Shown piece after piece: positions 1 through 9,700 of a stretch of DNA of 61,447 bases. The translations under genes were made by a program, and so were the position numbers. Location: contig JAETSX010000052.1 of the NCBI GenBank assembly GCA_021769425.1, positions 1-61,447 of the forward strand, given 5' to 3'. Origin of the DNA: Eubacterium sp. (GTDB lineage: Bacteria; Bacillota; Clostridia; Lachnospirales; Lachnospiraceae). Positions within the stretch are counted from its first letter, which is position 1. Every line of letters begins with the position of its first letter. The notes below the pieces were generated by a model. That model was not told the origin of the DNA, searched no databases, and saw only the letters and a program-made list of their open reading frames with translations.

Positions 1-1023
1 GAAGTGGAAGAAAAAATCCGGTCAGGAAAATGCAGGCACGAAATCAGGGAGATTGGAGATCCTTCCAGCCGGAAATATGTCACAAAATATGTCGTAGACC
101 TTGATGTTGCGTCTCTGGTAACGGAAATACGCATCTATGCGGATAAGAATGGGAAATTCAACATTCCGGATGAATACCGAAGCGACGTAGTGTACGGAGC
201 AAATGTAAAAGCGCTTGCGACAGTCCTCTACAGCGAGGGCGTCATGTCAAACGACAGGATAGCTGCATTCTTAAATGCTGCAGGCAGTGACGAACTTGGC
301 CTTTCAGCCGGGAGCGTTTATGGATTCTGCAAAAAACTTGCAGGGAACGCTGAAAACAGTATCCAAAATTTAGAAGAGGAACTGCTGAACCAAGAAGTAG
401 CATTAACGGACGCAACCACAGTAACGGTCAATGGAGAACAAAATTATATCCGAAATTTCAGCATAGAAAAGGCTGTTGTCTATCGTGCCATGAAAAGCAA
501 GGCAATAGATGCCCTTAAAAAAATAGATTTTCTGGAAAAATTCTCAGGAATCCTGGTTCATGACCACGAAACAGCATTATATCATTTTGGAACAGACCAC
601 GGCGAATGCAATGTCCATATCATCCGTTATCTGCGTAAGAACACTGAGGAAACGGGGCATAAATGGTCAGCGGGGATGAAAGCCCTGCTCTGCGAGATGA
701 ACCGGGAGCGGAAAAAGCGCATGGATCTGGGGGAAAATTCCTTTCCAGAAGAAATCCTGTGCGACTATGAGAAAAAATACATGGATTTCATTGCATCGGG
801 ACGTAAGGAAAACAAACAGCCGGGACACAGATATGCAAAGAAGGATGAAAAAGCACTGTTGAACCGTCTGGAAAAATACATGCATAACCATCTTTTGTTC
901 CTGCATGATTTCAGTGTGCCGTTTGACGATAACATGAGTGAGCGTGACCTGAGAAAAGTAAAGAACCGCCAATCTTTACCCCATTCGGAACAAGTCCGAA
1001 TAAAAGCTGGAAAAACCGCATAG
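1..1023 (+). CDS. IS66-family transposase, 5' end outside window, abnormal C-terminus
   Basis: The frame is open to the window edge, so the N-terminus is missing. The protein resembles the IS66 DDE transposase. Counting from the GTG at position 4, candidate catalytic acids are D136 (ALTDATTV), D187 (LVHDHETALYHFG) and E313 in the IS66 signature PFDDNMSERDLR. Intact family members continue after KNRQ with a glycine-rich segment and about 40 more residues. Here the protein switches after KNRQ to an unrelated 16-residue tail and stops. The break falls by a perfect inverted repeat (ATTCGGA/TCCGAAT, 983-1001). Most likely an inactive remnant. No IS66 accessory genes (TnpA, TnpB) are visible in the window. 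The TIR gene starts 13 bases after its stop. Confidence 0.85.
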   Translation, partial: EVEEKIRSGKCRHEIREIGDPSSRKYVTKYVVDLDVASLVTEIRIYADKNGKFNIPDEYRSDVVYGANVKALATVLYSEGVMSNDRIAAFLNAAGSDELGLSAGSVYGFCKKLAGNAENSIQNLEEELLNQEVALTDATTVTVNGEQNYIRNFSIEKAVVYRAMKSKAIDALKKIDFLEKFSGILVHDHETALYHFGTDHGECNVHIIRYLRKNTEETGHKWSAGMKALLCEMNRERKKRMDLGENSFPEEILCDYEKKYMDFIASGRKENKQPGHRYAKKDEKALLNRLEKYMHNHLLFLHDFSVPFDDNMSERDLRKVKNRQSLPHSEQVRIKAGKTA

Positions 1024-1036
1024 GGAGATGAGATAA

Positions 1037-4000
1037 GTGGGAAAAAGAACGAAAAGAGAAAAATTTCACAATTATTACGGGTTTATCTGCCATAGGGAGC
1101 CGGACAAATGGTTTGCGTTAAAGTTACAGCGCAAATTGGAACGATACCGCATTCCGGAGAGTATCCGGCGGGAAAATGGAATCAGGACCAGCCATATCCG
1201 TCATATTTTTGTAGATAATCCGGATTTGTATGGGGCAGAATTGAAACAGAATATCATAGACAGCCTTAACAGTTCAGATAAATTGATTGTGATTTGTTCC
1301 CGGGAGAGCGCATCCCCGGTAAATGGGGAGAAAGAGTGGAGCAGTCCGGAGCAGATAGACTGGAGGGAGAATCCTGCCAAAACAGGATGGGTTGGATTTG
1401 AGATCCGTACTTTTATGGATAAGAATCCAACGGATAAGCCCTATAAAAATATTATTCCCGTTGTCATAGACGGAGATCCGAAAACGGGAGACTGTTTTCA
1501 CTATCTTTTAAAGGAGTACATAGACAGGAATGAAATTAGGTGGTATGACTTCAGGGAATGGGGAAAATGGAAGGTTCCCCGGAACAGGCAGGGAAAGCGG
1601 GATGCATTGACCGATCTGATCATTGAACTGCTGTCATTATCTGATGTGGAGGAATTCAGGAGAAGGGACAAAATAAGGCGTCGGCTGCAGACGGTTTCTG
1701 CCGGCGCCGGCGCTGCAGTTTTGGGGCTGTGCTCTGTCTGGGGATATGATTACTGGGTTCCCCATGAAAAGATTTATCAGGATTATGTCCTTGTAGATGA
1801 GAAACCAGTAGGCATCCATGAATTGTCAGACAATGAGAGGAAGAAAGTTTCGGATTATTACCGCATTACCACCAGGAAATCCAGCAGGACGATTCGATTA
1901 GAGCGCCTGAATTCCAGCAACACGCCGGTGGAGGAGGATGCTTTGAATCATCCATATGGGCCGATGATTGCTGTTTACAAATGCAGGGATAATGGAAAGC
2001 TGGATGTGGCGGAGTATTTGGATCGGAATGGCATTGTGCAGATGACTTATTCTTATGCCACGGATATGGAATTTGTAAATTTTCAGGAGAACCAATATGT
2101 CAGCAGGCAGGTATATCCCGTTGCCAGTATAAATTCTTACGGAATTCCCAACCGGATGAAAATAGACAGGTATGCCCTGAACATAGATGAAGAGGGAAAG
2201 CTGTTTCGCCGCATGTATATGTCCGGGGTAAATTATGCGATCAATGAAGAAGGCATTGCGGGCGAGGAGTACGCCTATGATTCTCAGGGGCGCATTACTT
2301 CTATTTACTTTCTGAACAGAAAAGAACAGAGAACCGTAAATCAAAATGGGGTTTCCGGTTTGAAGCTGACCTACGGAGAGGATGGCGATGTCAGCTGTGC
2401 GGCTTATTGCGGGTTGGAAGAGGAACTGATATATGGGCCGGATGCTTATGCTTATATGGAAATTACAGAAGAGGGGACAGAAAAGATTACAGAATATTAT
2501 GGCGTGGATGGAAATTTAGTGATTTCAGGAATGGGATACGCTGTCTGCCGGGAACGATATAATGATAAAATGCAGGTAGAACACAGGGCTTATTACGGAA
2601 CGGAACAAGAGCCTGTATTTTGTGGAGATAAATTTCACGCCGTTTCCTTTCAATATAATGAATTTGGCGATCCAACCGTGACGGAATATTTGAATGGAGA
2701 CGGGGAACGGATCTTGTGCAAAGACGGATATGCTGTCCTTAAGTTGGATTATGATCCCTGTGGGAATATTTTACAAGAAGATTATTACGGTTCAGACAAT
2801 CAGCCCCTTGTGATGGACAACCAGGCGTTTCGCATCAAGCGTAAATTTGACGCCAAAGGGTATTTGAGGGAGGAGTCTTATTATGGCGTTTCTGGGGAAG
2901 AGATTTTTTCTGGGGAAGGATATTTCTGCAAAAAAAATGAGATTGATGCAAAAGGAAGATTAGCGTCAGTGTCTTATTATGGGAAAAAGGGAGAGTCTGT
3001 GTATTGCACTGAGGGCTATCATAAAGCTGCTTTTGGATATGATGATCGGGATAACCTGTCGCTGGTTGAGGTTTATGGAACGAAGGGGCAGTTAATTCCC
3101 TTTAGCGGCTCCTGGGCCAAGCAGGAATTGTATTATAACGGCGGCGGAAATGTTGAAAGCGTTACATATTATGACCAGTTTGATAAGCTGGTGAATGTTC
3201 CAGGCAATTATGCGAGGATAGAAAATGAATACGATGACAGGGGATTGCTGGAATCCACATCCTATTATAATGCAGATGGAAAACTGTCAGCGGATTATTC
3301 CATGAATGCATCAGGCGTCCAGGTAGGAGAACGGTTTTTTGCGAAAGTGGCGTTTGCATATGACGAAGGGGGAAATCCTGAAAAAACAGAATATTATGAC
3401 GAAGAAGGAAACCTGACGTCAGACTATCCCTTTTCCACAAAACTCCAAAAATATGATGAGACAGGAAAATTAATTCAGGACAGTTATTTATTGCCGGATG
3501 GGACAGGACCGGAAAATTATTTTAATGATGTGTATTATACCTATGATGATTACGGGCGGCTTTCAGAAACAGAGTACTATGGAGCGAAAGAAGCGCCTAT
3601 GGAGACCCAGACCGTAACTGGAACAAAGGCTCAAAGAATTATACAAACCTTGGATTACCGGGGGAATGTGCTGGAGCGAACGGTTTATGATAAAGAGAAA
3701 AAACAGACAGAGCATGTGAGATGCCAGTATAATAAGGATGGATTTGAGATTTTAAGGGAGTATGTGGATGAAAAGGGACAAAAGACTTTGTGCAGGAATG
3801 GGTATGCAAAGGCGGAAATGGAATATGACAAATGGAATAATTTGATTGGGTGTGCCTATTATGACGAAAATGATAACCTGACAGTTACAAAGGAGGGATA
3901 TGCCTTTTATCGATGTGAATTTGATAAAAATGGCATGATGACAGAGCTCTCATTTTTTGGCGCGGACGATAAAGCGATTAAGATTCCAAATGGATATTCC

Positions 4001-4747
4001 TGTATTCGGGAAACTGTGGATCAAAGGAGAAATATTACAGAAGCAGTATTTCTGAATGAAACAGGGGAAGAAATCCTTACTTATCATGTGTCCTATAATG
4101 AAAATGGGCAAAAAATAATGGAATCCTGGGAGATTTCGGGAGCGCCGGATAACGTCCAGTGGATAGCCAGGAAAAATCTGTACTATGATTCTTATGGAAA
4201 CCAGTGCCGGGAAGAATATTATGACAAGGCAGGAAATCCGGTATTAGCTTATAGCGTACACGCCGGATGGGAGTCCGTATACAATGAATTAGGTCTGGAA
4301 ACAAAAAGAACTTATTTAGACACGGATTTGAAGCCGGCGTGTATTCCGGAAGGGTTTGCTTCTGCAGAATTTCAGTATGATGACTATGGAAGGGAGACAG
4401 AGAGAAAATTTTTGGATGAATATGGGATAGAATCAAATTGTAAGTTTGGATTCAGCCGTTATGAAATTACATATACGGAAAATGGTGAAATTGAGGATAC
4501 TGTGTTTTATGATGCGGCAGGGAACGTATTGACGGACGTGAACGGGGAAGTGTCATTGGTAGAGTTAAATATCAATGGGCGTACAAATCCGGACGGCGCA
4601 AGATACCATGCAGAGTTGGGGCAATGGAGCAGAGGCCCTGTAGTGGGCCAGTCCCGCAGGATTACCCGCATTGCGTTTTACGATGAGGATGGAAACTGTG
4701 ATTTAATGCTGCAGCCCTATGTTCCTATGCGGCCCTCTGGAATGTAA
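1037..4747 (+). CDS. TIR domain - transmembrane segment - large repeat region protein (1236 aa)
   Basis: Starts at GTG 1037 behind a GGGAGATGAG ribosome binding site. Residues about 10-200 look like a TIR domain: YYGFICHREPDKWFALKL at strand A/helix A, SDKLIVICSRESASP around residues 80-94, then WVGFEIRTFM, where E122 sits at the position of the NADase glutamate of SARM1-like TIR domains. One hydrophobic segment follows (about 219-241). The remaining roughly 1000 residues are degenerate repeats of about 40 residues with the pattern YD..GN...YYG..G, reminiscent of YD/RHS-type beta-hairpin repeats. There is no signal peptide, so the model is a cytosolic TIR, one membrane span and an external repeat region. 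The final ~25 residues are proline- and methionine-rich. A role in signalling or defence is inferred, not shown. Confidence 0.75.
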   Translation: MGKRTKREKFHNYYGFICHREPDKWFALKLQRKLERYRIPESIRRENGIRTSHIRHIFVDNPDLYGAELKQNIIDSLNSSDKLIVICSRESASPVNGEKEWSSPEQIDWRENPAKTGWVGFEIRTFMDKNPTDKPYKNIIPVVIDGDPKTGDCFHYLLKEYIDRNEIRWYDFREWGKWKVPRNRQGKRDALTDLIIELLSLSDVEEFRRRDKIRRRLQTVSAGAGAAVLGLCSVWGYDYWVPHEKIYQDYVLVDEKPVGIHELSDNERKKVSDYYRITTRKSSRTIRLERLNSSNTPVEEDALNHPYGPMIAVYKCRDNGKLDVAEYLDRNGIVQMTYSYATDMEFVNFQENQYVSRQVYPVASINSYGIPNRMKIDRYALNIDEEGKLFRRMYMSGVNYAINEEGIAGEEYAYDSQGRITSIYFLNRKEQRTVNQNGVSGLKLTYGEDGDVSCAAYCGLEEELIYGPDAYAYMEITEEGTEKITEYYGVDGNLVISGMGYAVCRERYNDKMQVEHRAYYGTEQEPVFCGDKFHAVSFQYNEFGDPTVTEYLNGDGERILCKDGYAVLKLDYDPCGNILQEDYYGSDNQPLVMDNQAFRIKRKFDAKGYLREESYYGVSGEEIFSGEGYFCKKNEIDAKGRLASVSYYGKKGESVYCTEGYHKAAFGYDDRDNLSLVEVYGTKGQLIPFSGSWAKQELYYNGGGNVESVTYYDQFDKLVNVPGNYARIENEYDDRGLLESTSYYNADGKLSADYSMNASGVQVGERFFAKVAFAYDEGGNPEKTEYYDEEGNLTSDYPFSTKLQKYDETGKLIQDSYLLPDGTGPENYFNDVYYTYDDYGRLSETEYYGAKEAPMETQTVTGTKAQRIIQTLDYRGNVLERTVYDKEKKQTEHVRCQYNKDGFEILREYVDEKGQKTLCRNGYAKAEMEYDKWNNLIGCAYYDENDNLTVTKEGYAFYRCEFDKNGMMTELSFFGADDKAIKIPNGYSCIRETVDQRRNITEAVFLNETGEEILTYHVSYNENGQKIMESWEISGAPDNVQWIARKNLYYDSYGNQCREEYYDKAGNPVLAYSVHAGWESVYNELGLETKRTYLDTDLKPACIPEGFASAEFQYDDYGRETERKFLDEYGIESNCKFGFSRYEITYTENGEIEDTVFYDAAGNVLTDVNGEVSLVELNINGRTNPDGARYHAELGQWSRGPVVGQSRRITRIAFYDEDGNCDLMLQPYVPMRPSGM

Positions 4748-4975
4748 GAAATTACTTTGCAGACTGGAAAGTATCCTGGGATAGGCAGATATGGTGCGAA
4801 ATAGAGGGGCTGCCGGGAAATGACTGTTTTTCGCAACATATATGGTGAGCGTTTCGGCATTATGGCAACATATTGTATGCGAATTTCATTTTCAGGCAGC
4901 AGCCTTTTATTTAGAAGCAGCTGTTATTATGCGCAAGGCGTTATGCTGTTAGATTATATTGCTCATGCACATTTT

Positions 4976-6814
4976 TCAATCTATTGCATTTAACAGCCGC
5001 CGAATCATCAGGCGGTGATTCACATTATAAAACAGACTCTCATTCAGCTCCTTATCCCAGGGATTTAATTCAGACCAAGCATCTTTTTGAATCATTTCAT
5101 AGGCGTATTCACTGGAACGTCCGCCTACTGTTCCAACTAAAGCGACCGGAAGATTTGCGCCTATTGCCAGCTTGACTTCTCTGTCCACGCCCTGTTCAGA
5201 TTTATCTTCTTTTATTTTTCCGCCAAGACAAATTAATAGTTCGCTTTTTTGGCTGCAAATCATATTCTCACGCATTTCCTGCAATCCGTCTGATAGTATA
5301 AGCGTGCATTTTTCTTCCAATTCTTCTAAATTATATTCAGGAAGATATGTTTTGTCCATGTGCATTTCAATGGAATACTTGAGATCGGATGCATATAATT
5401 TTCCAATGTCAAAGATAAGTTTTTGAAAGGTCGGATGCGCCCCGAAAACCAATGTATATCCATTTTTAATGATTTCCCTGGAGTATACCAGAACTGCTTC
5501 TAACAAAGAGTTTTTGTAAATCTCATCACAGTCTGGGAATGCGCCTGAAAGAATAATTCTCTTGTTGCGCTTTTGACGCTTCACGCCGGATACATTTTCA
5601 AGATTCATAATATAATCATCAAAATTTTCTTCTCTTACTTTTGCATCGCCCATGGATTTTTCCCGCTGCCCATGGTTGGAAAGCAGAAATAATCGGTCGC
5701 TTTTTTCGTATGTATGTTCTTGCTTTGCCTTTTGAATAAAGTTGTCTATGTCGTTTTTTTGGGGATTTCTTCCAAAACATTGAATGTAATGTCTTTTAAT
5801 TCCTTTGTCATAGATATCATTTGTTTGTTCTTTATACTCTACTTCATAGGCCAATATGGCGTTTTTATCCCCTGTTAATTTAATCTTTTTTGCATCGTCT
5901 AAATCCCTGAGATATTCAATATGGGAGAATACCTGGTTGGATGAGTTCATGATAAGCTGAAAACATGTTTCTTCAATCTCATCTGCAATTTCAATTAACC
6001 GTTCCTGACAGTCAAACTCTTCGCTTTTATAGCAGAGCATGGGACGCTCTCCTGGACGTATTTCCATATTGGAATAAGATGCGCCGTCAATTTGAACCCA
6101 CAAAATAGGAATATCATAAATTAGCGCGTAGCATAACTCTTTCATGATATAAGGTGAGTTCTGCGCTTCTTCTGTCTGCAGAAATATCAGCGCATCGCTC
6201 ATGGCAAGATTTGTATCAATATCTTTCTGGGCGTCGTCTCCCACCTCCACATGAACCACATCCCGGTAAACATTCCGTTCCCTTGTTAAATGCTTCAGTT
6301 CATCTGCAAGCTTTGCCGCTATATGTTCTCCGTCCATGCGCCTGTGGCTGATAAAATATAAAACTTCGTCGCGATAGAGAGGCGAAAGAGTTTGAGCAAT
6401 GATTTTTCTGGCAAAAATCTGTGCGATTGCCTTCATGTTGTTTTTCAGCGGGTTCCGGTTTTCGTTCCGGCAGGATACATCAAAACTCTGTTTGTCGGAC
6501 ACTGGCTCCGGAGGACGTCTGCATTCCGGATTTTTTTCCATAGCGATTGCCCATATCCTGCTTTGGACGTCCGCGTATTTTTTTAACAGCTTGAGGAAAT
6601 TCTTTTGATAAGCTCCTTCTTCGGAATTGAAAAAAATAAAAATGTCATTGGCGTCGGCAGTGTCTTCCAAAAGCTGGGCCATTTGAAAATTTGTCGAAAT
6701 ATATAATTTGTTTGTCACATAGGTATCTAAAATTTCACGGCATGACGCAAAAAAAGCATTTGCATTGTCAACTGTTTGCATTGTTAACTGTGGTTCGCAA
6801 AAAATTACTTTCAT
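4976..6814 (-). CDS. TIR-SLOG domain protein (612 aa)
   Basis: Three regions are visible. Residues 1-130 form a small alpha/beta domain of unknown type. Residues about 149-245 are a TIR domain: VLYFISHRRMDGEHIAAKLA at strand A, SDALIFLQTEEAQNSPYIMKEL with E226 at the catalytic-glutamate position, then PILWVQID. Residues about 419-590 resemble a SLOG (Rossmann-like nucleotide sensor) domain: KRIILSGAFP, NGYTLVFGAHP, SELLICLGGK, NLPVALVGTVGGRSSEYAYEM. TIR domains make or degrade NAD-derived nucleotides, and SLOG domains bind such nucleotides in Thoeris ThsA and related conflict systems. One protein would therefore hold both a nucleotide enzyme and a sensor. It is convergent with the TIR-membrane protein. 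Defence is the most likely role, by analogy. Confidence 0.72.
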   Translation of the reverse strand: MKVIFCEPQLTMQTVDNANAFFASCREILDTYVTNKLYISTNFQMAQLLEDTADANDIFIFFNSEEGAYQKNFLKLLKKYADVQSRIWAIAMEKNPECRRPPEPVSDKQSFDVSCRNENRNPLKNNMKAIAQIFARKIIAQTLSPLYRDEVLYFISHRRMDGEHIAAKLADELKHLTRERNVYRDVVHVEVGDDAQKDIDTNLAMSDALIFLQTEEAQNSPYIMKELCYALIYDIPILWVQIDGASYSNMEIRPGERPMLCYKSEEFDCQERLIEIADEIEETCFQLIMNSSNQVFSHIEYLRDLDDAKKIKLTGDKNAILAYEVEYKEQTNDIYDKGIKRHYIQCFGRNPQKNDIDNFIQKAKQEHTYEKSDRLFLLSNHGQREKSMGDAKVREENFDDYIMNLENVSGVKRQKRNKRIILSGAFPDCDEIYKNSLLEAVLVYSREIIKNGYTLVFGAHPTFQKLIFDIGKLYASDLKYSIEMHMDKTYLPEYNLEELEEKCTLILSDGLQEMRENMICSQKSELLICLGGKIKEDKSEQGVDREVKLAIGANLPVALVGTVGGRSSEYAYEMIQKDAWSELNPWDKELNESLFYNVNHRLMIRRLLNAID

Positions 6815-7292
6815 GATTCTCCTCCATAATGAATAAATAACAAATCAGAATCTATGAAAATTTGTTTGTTCTTAAGAGTACATAAAACTTTGTATTGATC
6901 TTATACTCCAAAGTATACTTATTATATATTTTATACCCCTTCTTTTTAGACTATAGCAAAAAAGGCTGTTGCAGTCAAGGCAGAGAGAGTTTTCATAAAT
7001 TTCATTTTACAATTTTTTATAAATTCCTGGCAAAATGTTGAAATATGTCACAAACGGGTATATAATAGCAGACAGATGGTTATTTTGGAGTATAATATGG
7101 GGAAAATATAATTCTTTTATTCTATTTTTAAGACAATTATCTTGTGACACACCAACTGACCGTCTGTTTTGACAGGTAAGAGAAAGTTGATTTCTGGTGT
7201 CAATTTTCCGTTATATGAGATGATATCTAATATTTTAAATTTTAGAGTTGTAATCAGAACTGCATATTAAAAGTAAAAACAAAGGGGGAAAA
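6815..7292. promoter_or_regulatory. Divergent 478-bp intergenic region between the TIR-SLOG gene and the DUF4135 operon
   Basis: AT-rich and without a supported ORF. It holds the plus-strand promoter listed separately (7039-7067) and, nearer the TIR-SLOG gene, the palindrome TATACT-CCAA-AGTATA (6902-6917), which could be an operator for the minus-strand gene. A TTTGGAGTATAA block occurs on both strands (near 6902 on minus, near 7083 on plus), which suggests a shared binding element. Its function is unproven. Confidence 0.4.
7039..7067 (+). promoter_or_regulatory. SigmaA-type promoter for the DUF4135/DUF2589/VWA operon
   Basis: TTGAAA (7039-7044), a 17-bp spacer, then a perfect TATAAT (7062-7067). 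The expected start near 7074 leaves a leader of about 220 nt before the first gene. Confidence 0.65.
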
Positions 7293-8933
7293 ATGTGCCA
7301 AGAATTTATACAAAGTGTACGCAATCTGAAATTAAGGGTAGGAGCCAGCTGTAACGGCCGAAAACTGGAAGTCTGTCTGGCTCCCTTACAGAAGTATTAC
7401 CAGAGGGCAGAGACCACATGCACAACAAGAACCGGTATTCTTTGTTTTTTAGAAAGAATACAGACTTCTCAACAGATGACAGAGATGCTCAGGATACAGG
7501 AACAGATGATAAGGGTAAGTGTGGCAAAGGGCGCGCCGGGATATCAGCAAATATACTCCTTTTTTGATGTGGTATCCATGAAACCCCAGAGCGCTGATTA
7601 TCTTTTTTATCTTGTATGCCTTCTATTTGACTTATACCAGGAAAAAACCTCCCAGCTGCTGATAAGCCTGTTAAATGTTTCACTGCCAAACTGGGGGCTG
7701 GAGCAGGACTGCCCGCTGGAAGTGAAATATGGGATTTCAGACCTGTTTGCGCGCAGGATATGGAGCCTTGCGGAAAATAGCGGGTATATGTACGCCTTTT
7801 TGCGCAATAGATTCGGAGAAGGCGGTTTCACAATGTTCCCTACCAGCGGGGATGAGCATATGGGAGGGTTCCGGCCCTATTATGTAACGGAGACCGATAG
7901 GCAGTGGGTATATAAACCGAGAGATATGCGGGTGGATTTTTATGTGTTGGAAATGATCCGTTTTTCAAATACCATATTTCCTGGGGAACTTAAGCTTCCG
8001 GCTGCCGAGATTAGGCTTTCGGAGGATCATACCGGCTGGATGCAGTTTGTGGAACATGTACAGGATATGACGGAGGACAGGGCAGTGCTATATTTCAGGA
8101 AATTAGGCGCACTTTTTTGCCTTGCGAAACTGTTGGGGATTACCGATTTGCATGAAGAAAATATTATGGCGACGGCAGAAGGGCCTGTGATTATTGATGC
8201 AGAGTGTGCATTTCTTTCATCTATCGTAGAGGCAGAAGATTTTTCCGATTTGCTTTTTGGAAAGATTATTCATGTTTTTAATGATGAAATATTCTGCGAT
8301 GCAACTTTTCGTGCAGACGGACAGATCCCGAAATTTTATGAGCAGTCTGCTTCGTTTTTGGAAGGATACCGAATTGCGGCGGAGTGTTTTATGAACCACA
8401 TGGATGCCCTGTTGGCAAAATATATGGAAATTTTGGGACAACCATTCCTTATCAGGCTTGTTCCGGTTCAGACGGCGGATTTTTATGGAGATATTTACAC
8501 GTATTATACGGACTCTTTATACAGGTTGCAAAAGCTTTCGGGGCGAAAGGAGAGCATTCTTTCCGCACTGGAACCGGTTCTGCGCAGAGCGCATCTTTTC
8601 TCCGATCCGGAACCGGGAACGTTAAAAGCGGTAGAACGGGGGGAGCTGGATCCGGAGATTTTAGAGCGTTCTCTGGCAAACGACTTTTATCACGGCCAGA
8701 TTCCGCTGCTGCGTCTGCAGTATTGCTTATCCGGCCCGTGCCGGATGATGATAGACGGGACAAGCTTCTGGGAAGTAACAGAGAATAGAAGCCGGCCGCA
8801 AATTGAAGAGATGATAAGGAATGCCATTCATTGGATGAACGAAGAGGAGACTTTAAGGAGCGTTAGAGAAAAGGCAGAAAGAAATAGGCCCAGACAGGCG
8901 GTATCTGAGACGGCAGGACAGCATGGGAAATGA
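7293..8933 (+). CDS. Stand-alone LanM-type dehydratase/kinase-like protein (DUF4135), copy 1
   Basis: The 546-residue protein matches the N-terminal domain of class II lanthipeptide synthetases but has no LanC cyclase domain. Visible kinase-like landmarks are VYKPRDMRVD (K208), TDLHEENIMA (D285, H287, N290) and VIIDAEC (D302). In LanM these lie in the lipid-kinase-like fold that phosphorylates Ser/Thr. In the later region the Arg-rich elimination motif is altered: IRLVPVQTADFY keeps R388 and T394 but has P391 where LanM normally has a second Arg. This suggests phosphorylation without elimination. First gene of a six-gene operon behind a GGGGG-type ribosome binding site. No lanthipeptide precursor is visible nearby, so lanthionine synthesis is not supported. 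Confidence 0.75.
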   Translation: MCQEFIQSVRNLKLRVGASCNGRKLEVCLAPLQKYYQRAETTCTTRTGILCFLERIQTSQQMTEMLRIQEQMIRVSVAKGAPGYQQIYSFFDVVSMKPQSADYLFYLVCLLFDLYQEKTSQLLISLLNVSLPNWGLEQDCPLEVKYGISDLFARRIWSLAENSGYMYAFLRNRFGEGGFTMFPTSGDEHMGGFRPYYVTETDRQWVYKPRDMRVDFYVLEMIRFSNTIFPGELKLPAAEIRLSEDHTGWMQFVEHVQDMTEDRAVLYFRKLGALFCLAKLLGITDLHEENIMATAEGPVIIDAECAFLSSIVEAEDFSDLLFGKIIHVFNDEIFCDATFRADGQIPKFYEQSASFLEGYRIAAECFMNHMDALLAKYMEILGQPFLIRLVPVQTADFYGDIYTYYTDSLYRLQKLSGRKESILSALEPVLRRAHLFSDPEPGTLKAVERGELDPEILERSLANDFYHGQIPLLRLQYCLSGPCRMMIDGTSFWEVTENRSRPQIEEMIRNAIHWMNEEETLRSVREKAERNRPRQAVSETAGQHGK

Positions 8934-9057
8934 CATTATAGATAAAGGGCAAAGAATATTTCGGATATTTTTGAACAGTTCCTTAGAGAACTAAATGTAA
9001 AATGCCCTGCTATTAGGAAAAAAATTATTAAAATATATCAAAAAGGAGGAAAGCAAT

Positions 9058-9699
9058 ATGCCGAATTACGGAAATGAAATTGCATCAATCAGTCTGGGAA
9101 GCATTATAGGGGGCGCGTTGAATGCGATTGTGGAGGCTCAGAGCCAGGCGGCCAATACAACGGTGGAATTCATCAAGTCCGTGGGTTTTACCACAGAGAA
9201 GGACACAGGCGTCATGCAGCCGGTTTATGTTGATTTCCAGTATGCAAAGAGACAGCATGTGAATGAAAAGAAGGAAGTAGAACAGACCGTATCCAATCTT
9301 AAGGTGCCGGTTCTTTCGATGGTGCCGATTCCCTTCATCCGTGTAGACGACGCAACCATTGATTTCAATGTGAAAATCAATTCCGTGGAAGAGACCAAAA
9401 GTTCTAAGGATACCACAGCGGGCGGAAGTACGGAGGCTAACGCAAGCTATAATGGATGGAGATTTAAAACGGGAATTAAGCTGAACGCTTCTTTTTCCAA
9501 TCAGAAAAAGAGCAGCATGTCAGATACGGTGAAGAAAGATTATTCCCTGAATGTCCATGTACATGCCGTGCAGGATGATATGCCGGCAGGAGTGGAGCGG
9601 CTGCTGGGAATTTTGGAGGATTCTATTATCCAGGTGACAGAGGAAACAAAAGAAAAAGTTGTAAACGAGAAGAAGACAGAAGGTGCGGAGGAATCATAA
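9058..9699 (+). CDS. DUF2589 domain protein (213 aa)
   Basis: Recognised as DUF2589 from the N-terminal ISLGSIIGGALNAIVEAQ helix and the core LKVPVLSMVPIPFIRVDDAT followed by a beta-rich region. There is no signal peptide, and the C-terminus is a charged EETKEKVVNEKKTEGAEES tail. It has an excellent AAGGAGG site 8 bases before the ATG. It lies between the two DUF4135 genes and is followed with a one-base gap by an unknown protein. The family has no established biochemical function. Its Ser/Thr-rich central segment (residues ~118-130) would be a plausible target for the neighbouring kinase-like proteins, but that is speculation. Confidence 0.75.
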   Translation: MPNYGNEIASISLGSIIGGALNAIVEAQSQAANTTVEFIKSVGFTTEKDTGVMQPVYVDFQYAKRQHVNEKKEVEQTVSNLKVPVLSMVPIPFIRVDDATIDFNVKINSVEETKSSKDTTAGGSTEANASYNGWRFKTGIKLNASFSNQKKSSMSDTVKKDYSLNVHVHAVQDDMPAGVERLLGILEDSIIQVTEETKEKVVNEKKTEGAEES

Positions 9700-9700
9700 A

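Noticed and set aside
1037-4747. RHS/YD polymorphic toxin
   Set aside because: The protein lacks an RHS core motif and a toxic C-terminal domain, and its TIR domain is N-terminal. The repeats only resemble YD repeats.
4748-4975. Gene or clear terminator between the convergent TIR genes
   Set aside because: Only weak, imperfect stems near the end of the gap and no ORF with a ribosome binding site. Nothing is supportable.
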